This document shows positions 61,282-64,000 of a stretch of 64,000 bases of DNA, piece after piece; positions within the stretch are counted from its first letter, which is position 1; each line of letters starts with the position of its first letter. The notes under the pieces are model-generated. The model did not search any database. It saw nothing but the letters and a program-made list of their open reading frames with translations, and was not told the origin of the DNA. Both the position numbers and the translations under genes were made by a program. The stretch spans positions 28,903 through 92,902 of the forward strand of contig CAZSYM010000006.1 in the NCBI GenBank assembly GCA_964611145.1. The letters are read 5' to 3'. The stretch comes from WFQV01 sp964611145 (GTDB lineage Bacteria > Bacteroidota > Ignavibacteria > Ignavibacteriales > Melioribacteraceae).

Positions 61282-62919
61282 TCACCAGAAAATAGCGTAA
61301 AGCAGAGCGGTAATAATCAATACGCCGTATGCACCGATATTGAAAACCCGGTCCGTGTGGAACAACTTTGCAGTCAAAGGGATGCCTTTCGGGTCGTCAA
61401 CATTATCGGAAGTGGTAAGACTAATGCCCAAAATAATTACGATTGTAATGAGCATGGTATAAAGCATTTGGTCCATCCACGGCAGGTCCACCGCGGGAAG
61501 TTTAAGCAGAAAAGCGACAATAATGGAAAGCGTAGCACCCCAAATGGCCGCTTTGTTGGTGGTCTTTTTCCAGAAAAGTCCCATAATAAAAACGGCAAGA
61601 ATACCGGGGCTAACCAAGCCCGTATATTCCTGAATGTATTGAAACATTTGCGGAATGTTGCCCAGCAAGGGGGCAACTATAATGGCGATAATCAAAGCGA
61701 CAAAAGCGGTAATGCGTCCCACACGCACCAGAGTTTGCTGTCCCGCCTTCTTGTTCAAATAAGGCTTGTAAATGTCCATCGTGAAAATGGTCGAAGTGGA
61801 ATTAAGCATGGAAGCAAGCGAGGAGACAATTGCTGCAACCAGTGCCGCTAAAACCAATCCCTTTATTCCCACAGGGATAAATTGAGCGATTAACCAGGGA
61901 TAAGCCTTATCGTAATTTATTCCTCCACCGGTTTTCAAAAAGGCATCCTTTACGCCAGGAATAATAGTCGTGCCTGCCGGTTGAGTAAAAAGCACAAAAG
62001 CCACTATACCGGGGATCACAACCAGAACGGGAATCAAAAGTTTAAGATAAGCCGCAAATACTATTCCCCGTTGTCCTTCCTTCAGACTTTTAGCCGCTAA
62101 TGTTCTTTGAATAATATATTGATTAAATCCCCAATAATAAAGATTTGCCACCCACAAGCCGCCTATAAGCACTGCTATACCGGGCAGATTAAAGTATTGC
62201 GGATTATCCCTACTTAGAATCATGTGAAATTTTTCCGGTGCGGTTTTCAAAATATGCTCGAAGCCGTGAATAATTCCCCCTTCGGGAGTAACGGCGTTCA
62301 AAGCTATTAAAGAAGTAATTAGTCCGCCCAAAACAAGCAGGACCACTTGGAGAACGTCCGTCCAAGCTACAGCTGAAAGTCCGCCCCAAAGCGAATAAGC
62401 GGCAGCAATGAAAGCAAGGACGAGGATTGCATAAAAAATCAAACTGCCGTCGCCCGTTCCGATTATTGTATCGATGGCTTTGCCGCCTAAAAACAAAACG
62501 GAGGTGAGATTAACAAAAATGAAAAGAGCCACCCAAAAAATCGCGAGAATGGTTTTTAACTCCGTGCCGAAACGTTTTTCTATAAACTCCGGAATGGTAT
62601 ATAAGCCTTTCTCGATAAATATGGGAAGAAAATATTTGCCGACGATCAGAAGAGTAACGGCTGCCATCCATTCGTAAGAAGCGATTGCCAAACCTATTGC
62701 AAAACCCGAACCGCTCATGCCGATAAATTGCTCGGCGGAAATGTTGGCGGCAATCAAAGAAGAACCTATCGCCCACCAGGGCAAGGCTTTGCTCGCTAAA
62801 AAATAATCCTGGGTGTCTTTCTTTTTGCCCTTTTTGTTGCGGGAAACATAAAGCCCCAAAGCAATAATCACCAAAATGTAAAGGATAAAAACGACGTAAT
62901 CAATGCTTGCAAAATTCAT
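61282..62919 (-). CDS. Sodium/solute symporter (SSS/SGLT family)
   Basis: 545 residues from ATG 62919 with GGAA eight bases ahead (TTG 62931 also possible). About 14 transmembrane helices. LeuT-fold SSS motifs: SLIAANISAEQFIGMSGSGF near helix 2, AYSLWGGLSAVAWTDVLQ, FNQYIIQRTLAAKSLKEGQRG and SSLASMLNSTSTIFTMDIY with the Na2-site Ser/Thr residues. SGLT-like members import sugars, others amino acids or acids; close resemblance to the sugar group is suggested by the GFNQYIIQR stretch. Monocistronic. Confidence 0.93.
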   Translation of the reverse strand: MNFASIDYVVFILYILVIIALGLYVSRNKKGKKKDTQDYFLASKALPWWAIGSSLIAANISAEQFIGMSGSGFAIGLAIASYEWMAAVTLLIVGKYFLPIFIEKGLYTIPEFIEKRFGTELKTILAIFWVALFIFVNLTSVLFLGGKAIDTIIGTGDGSLIFYAILVLAFIAAAYSLWGGLSAVAWTDVLQVVLLVLGGLITSLIALNAVTPEGGIIHGFEHILKTAPEKFHMILSRDNPQYFNLPGIAVLIGGLWVANLYYWGFNQYIIQRTLAAKSLKEGQRGIVFAAYLKLLIPVLVVIPGIVAFVLFTQPAGTTIIPGVKDAFLKTGGGINYDKAYPWLIAQFIPVGIKGLVLAALVAAIVSSLASMLNSTSTIFTMDIYKPYLNKKAGQQTLVRVGRITAFVALIIAIIVAPLLGNIPQMFQYIQEYTGLVSPGILAVFIMGLFWKKTTNKAAIWGATLSIIVAFLLKLPAVDLPWMDQMLYTMLITIVIILGISLTTSDNVDDPKGIPLTAKLFHTDRVFNIGAYGVLIITALLYAIFW

Positions 62920-62992
62920 AACACGTTCCAATATCTAATTACAAAATCGACTCGTTTATTTCCGAATTCGACAATTACGATTATCGGTTTTG

Positions 62993-63024
62993 CTAAGTTA
63001 CATAATATTCGTGGACAAAGTCAA
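62993..63024 (-). promoter_or_regulatory. Possible promoter for the symporter gene
   Basis: Minus strand TTG, 21 bases, TAACTTAG; two bases off TAnnTTTG. The -33 side is embedded in CACTTGACTTT, shared with the promoter at 56420. Leader to ATG 62919 would be about 70 bases. Confidence 0.3.
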
Positions 63025-63112
63025 GTGATTTCTTGCATTGCAAACGTGTGTTTGATATATTTTGAACTGCACGCGAATAGGCGAAAAAGTGGGATTTTAT
63101 TTTTCTACATCA

Positions 63113-63850
63113 TTAAATAATCTTAAAAATCAATTTTGCCGCCATAATCAAGAGAATAACAGCCAATATCTTCTTTACCGCTTGAGGATTAAGCCTCTTT
63201 TGCATAAATATGGTTCCGAGTGTTGCTCCTGCAATCCCCGCTACAGATGCAACAATCAAAATCTCCCAATCAATATTTCCCATTGCCCAATAAGTAAGGA
63301 AGCCCGAGAAGGATGAAAAAGGCACGACAAAAGCCGTTATCGCGGTAATCTTTTTCGGATTAAATCCCAACATAAGCATGAGAGGTGAAATAATTCCGCC
63401 TCCGCCAATTCCCAACATCCCCGATAATAAACCCGCGAATGCTCCAATAAGACTCAATTTTATATACGGAACATCATCTCGGTATGTTTCAGTCTCTCTT
63501 TTTTTATGAAATAGAAACATAGCACCCGAAAACAGTAAAAAGGCAATAAATAAAATTAGAATAACTCTGCCGGGAATATATTTTGAAGCATAAGCCCCCG
63601 CTATTGCGAACAAAAACGAAGAGATAATAATTGAAATCCCGATTCTAAAATCCAATCGTTTATTTTTAATATTGCTTATGCTTGCCCCTGTCAGACTTAT
63701 AGTGTTATAAAACAGTCCTACCGGCTTGGCAATATTTACGGGTATTCCAAGTGATACAAGTATAGGTATTAAAATTATAGCAGCCCCAACGCCCCCGAGT
63801 GAAAAAACGAATGCAGCAATAAACGACACGACAAATATTAAAGTATTCAC
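63113..63850 (-). CDS. TauE/SafE-family membrane permease
   Basis: 245 residues, GTG 63850 with GTGGAG ahead. About eight transmembrane helices in two repeats; the repeat signatures FSLGGVGAAIILIPILVSLG and LSGMLGIGGGGIISPLMLMLG are diagnostic of TauE/SafE (DUF81). Members export sulfite, sulfoacetate or other organosulfur anions; the substrate here is unknown. Usual length ~250. Monocistronic with its own promoter. Confidence 0.92.
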   Translation of the reverse strand: MNTLIFVVSFIAAFVFSLGGVGAAIILIPILVSLGIPVNIAKPVGLFYNTISLTGASISNIKNKRLDFRIGISIIISSFLFAIAGAYASKYIPGRVILILFIAFLLFSGAMFLFHKKRETETYRDDVPYIKLSLIGAFAGLLSGMLGIGGGGIISPLMLMLGFNPKKITAITAFVVPFSSFSGFLTYWAMGNIDWEILIVASVAGIAGATLGTIFMQKRLNPQAVKKILAVILLIMAAKLIFKII

Positions 63851-63874
63851 TTATTTTCTCCACATAAGCCATTG

Positions 63875-63906
63875 CAAATAAAACGATATTATTTGTAAAT
63901 GCAAAA
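63875..63906 (-). promoter_or_regulatory. Promoter for the TauE-type gene
   Basis: Minus strand TTTTG, exactly 19 bases, TTTATTTG (one base off TAnnTTTG); start expected near 63868, 18 bases before GTG 63850. Confidence 0.5.
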
Positions 63907-64000
63907 CGCACTCTCTTTTTATCTTTTCTCAAAGGACAAAAGTGTAAAGTATTATGATTGATATCCAATATATCAGTAGCAAGTTTTAATCTGTACGGAG

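Overview
The window looks like a piece of a free-living Gram-negative chromosome from the FCB group, most likely Ignavibacteriota or a close relative of Bacteroidota. Four things point there. Three secreted proteins end in a type IX secretion (T9SS/Por) tail with the YPNPFNPTT-like start, VYDVLGR centre and a basic/aliphatic end. Several intergenic regions carry the Bacteroidota-type promoter TTTTG-N19/20-TAnnTTTG. The tmRNA encodes a tag beginning with glycine (GDYNYALAA), as in Bacteroidota. SPII lipoproteins and outer-membrane beta-barrels are abundant. Rank assignment is inference. The DNA is moderately AT-rich and densely packed: no gap reaches 300 bases, and neighbouring genes often overlap by 4 bases or have touching stop codons. 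I see no rRNA, tRNA, CRISPR array, insertion sequence or prophage.

Layout. 1-3043: end of rmuC, a two-TM/RCK potassium channel, an EamA exporter. 3061-10712 (minus): a five-gene envelope cluster (T9SS-tailed esterase, SH3/barrel protein, large lipoprotein, calcium-loop repeat protein, OmpA-tailed helical protein) with no function I recognise. 10961-20631: methylmalonyl-CoA epimerase, two different M1 aminopeptidases, an orphan archease, a DUF5916 barrel, a stand-alone RsbRD N-domain protein, an MFS pump and DUF2461. 20633-29568: alaS with a large insertion, an ECF sigma/anti-sigma pair, 5-formyl-THF cyclo-ligase, a purine permease, OsmC, a saccharopine-dehydrogenase-like enzyme and an ArsC-like protein. 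29504-36246: a PAS histidine kinase with a cysteine cluster, methylmalonyl-CoA mutase mutA-mutB, ornithine aminotransferase. 36346-44879: Ogt with a zinc-ribbon front, the efp-accB-accC-gcvH-glycosyltransferase run, TPR protein, RadC, an Lpp-like lipoprotein plus LysM protein, PhoH. 44949-49173 (minus): M20 dipeptidase, lipoprotein, GcvT/YgfZ-like protein, cob(I)alamin adenosyltransferase and tmRNA in one close-packed run. 49423-64000: the LptF/LptG pair, a lipoprotein/OM-barrel pair, a T9SS-tailed protein, a 14-repeat propeller adenylyl cyclase behind DUF3467, a TPR protein, a sodium/solute symporter and a TauE-type permease.

How it fits together. Epimerase, mutase (both chains) and the B12 adenosyltransferase form a complete adenosylcobalamin-dependent methylmalonyl-CoA to succinyl-CoA route, scattered over about 35 kb. 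Ornithine aminotransferase, the saccharopine-dehydrogenase-like enzyme, M1/M20 peptidases and the sodium symporter suggest growth on peptides and amino acids. LptF/G and many envelope proteins serve a complex outer membrane. tmRNA and the alanyl-tRNA synthetase that should charge it are both here.

The most promising unexplained material is the five-gene envelope cluster, the propeller-cyclase sensor locus, the AlaS insertion, and the cysteine-rich PAS kinase.
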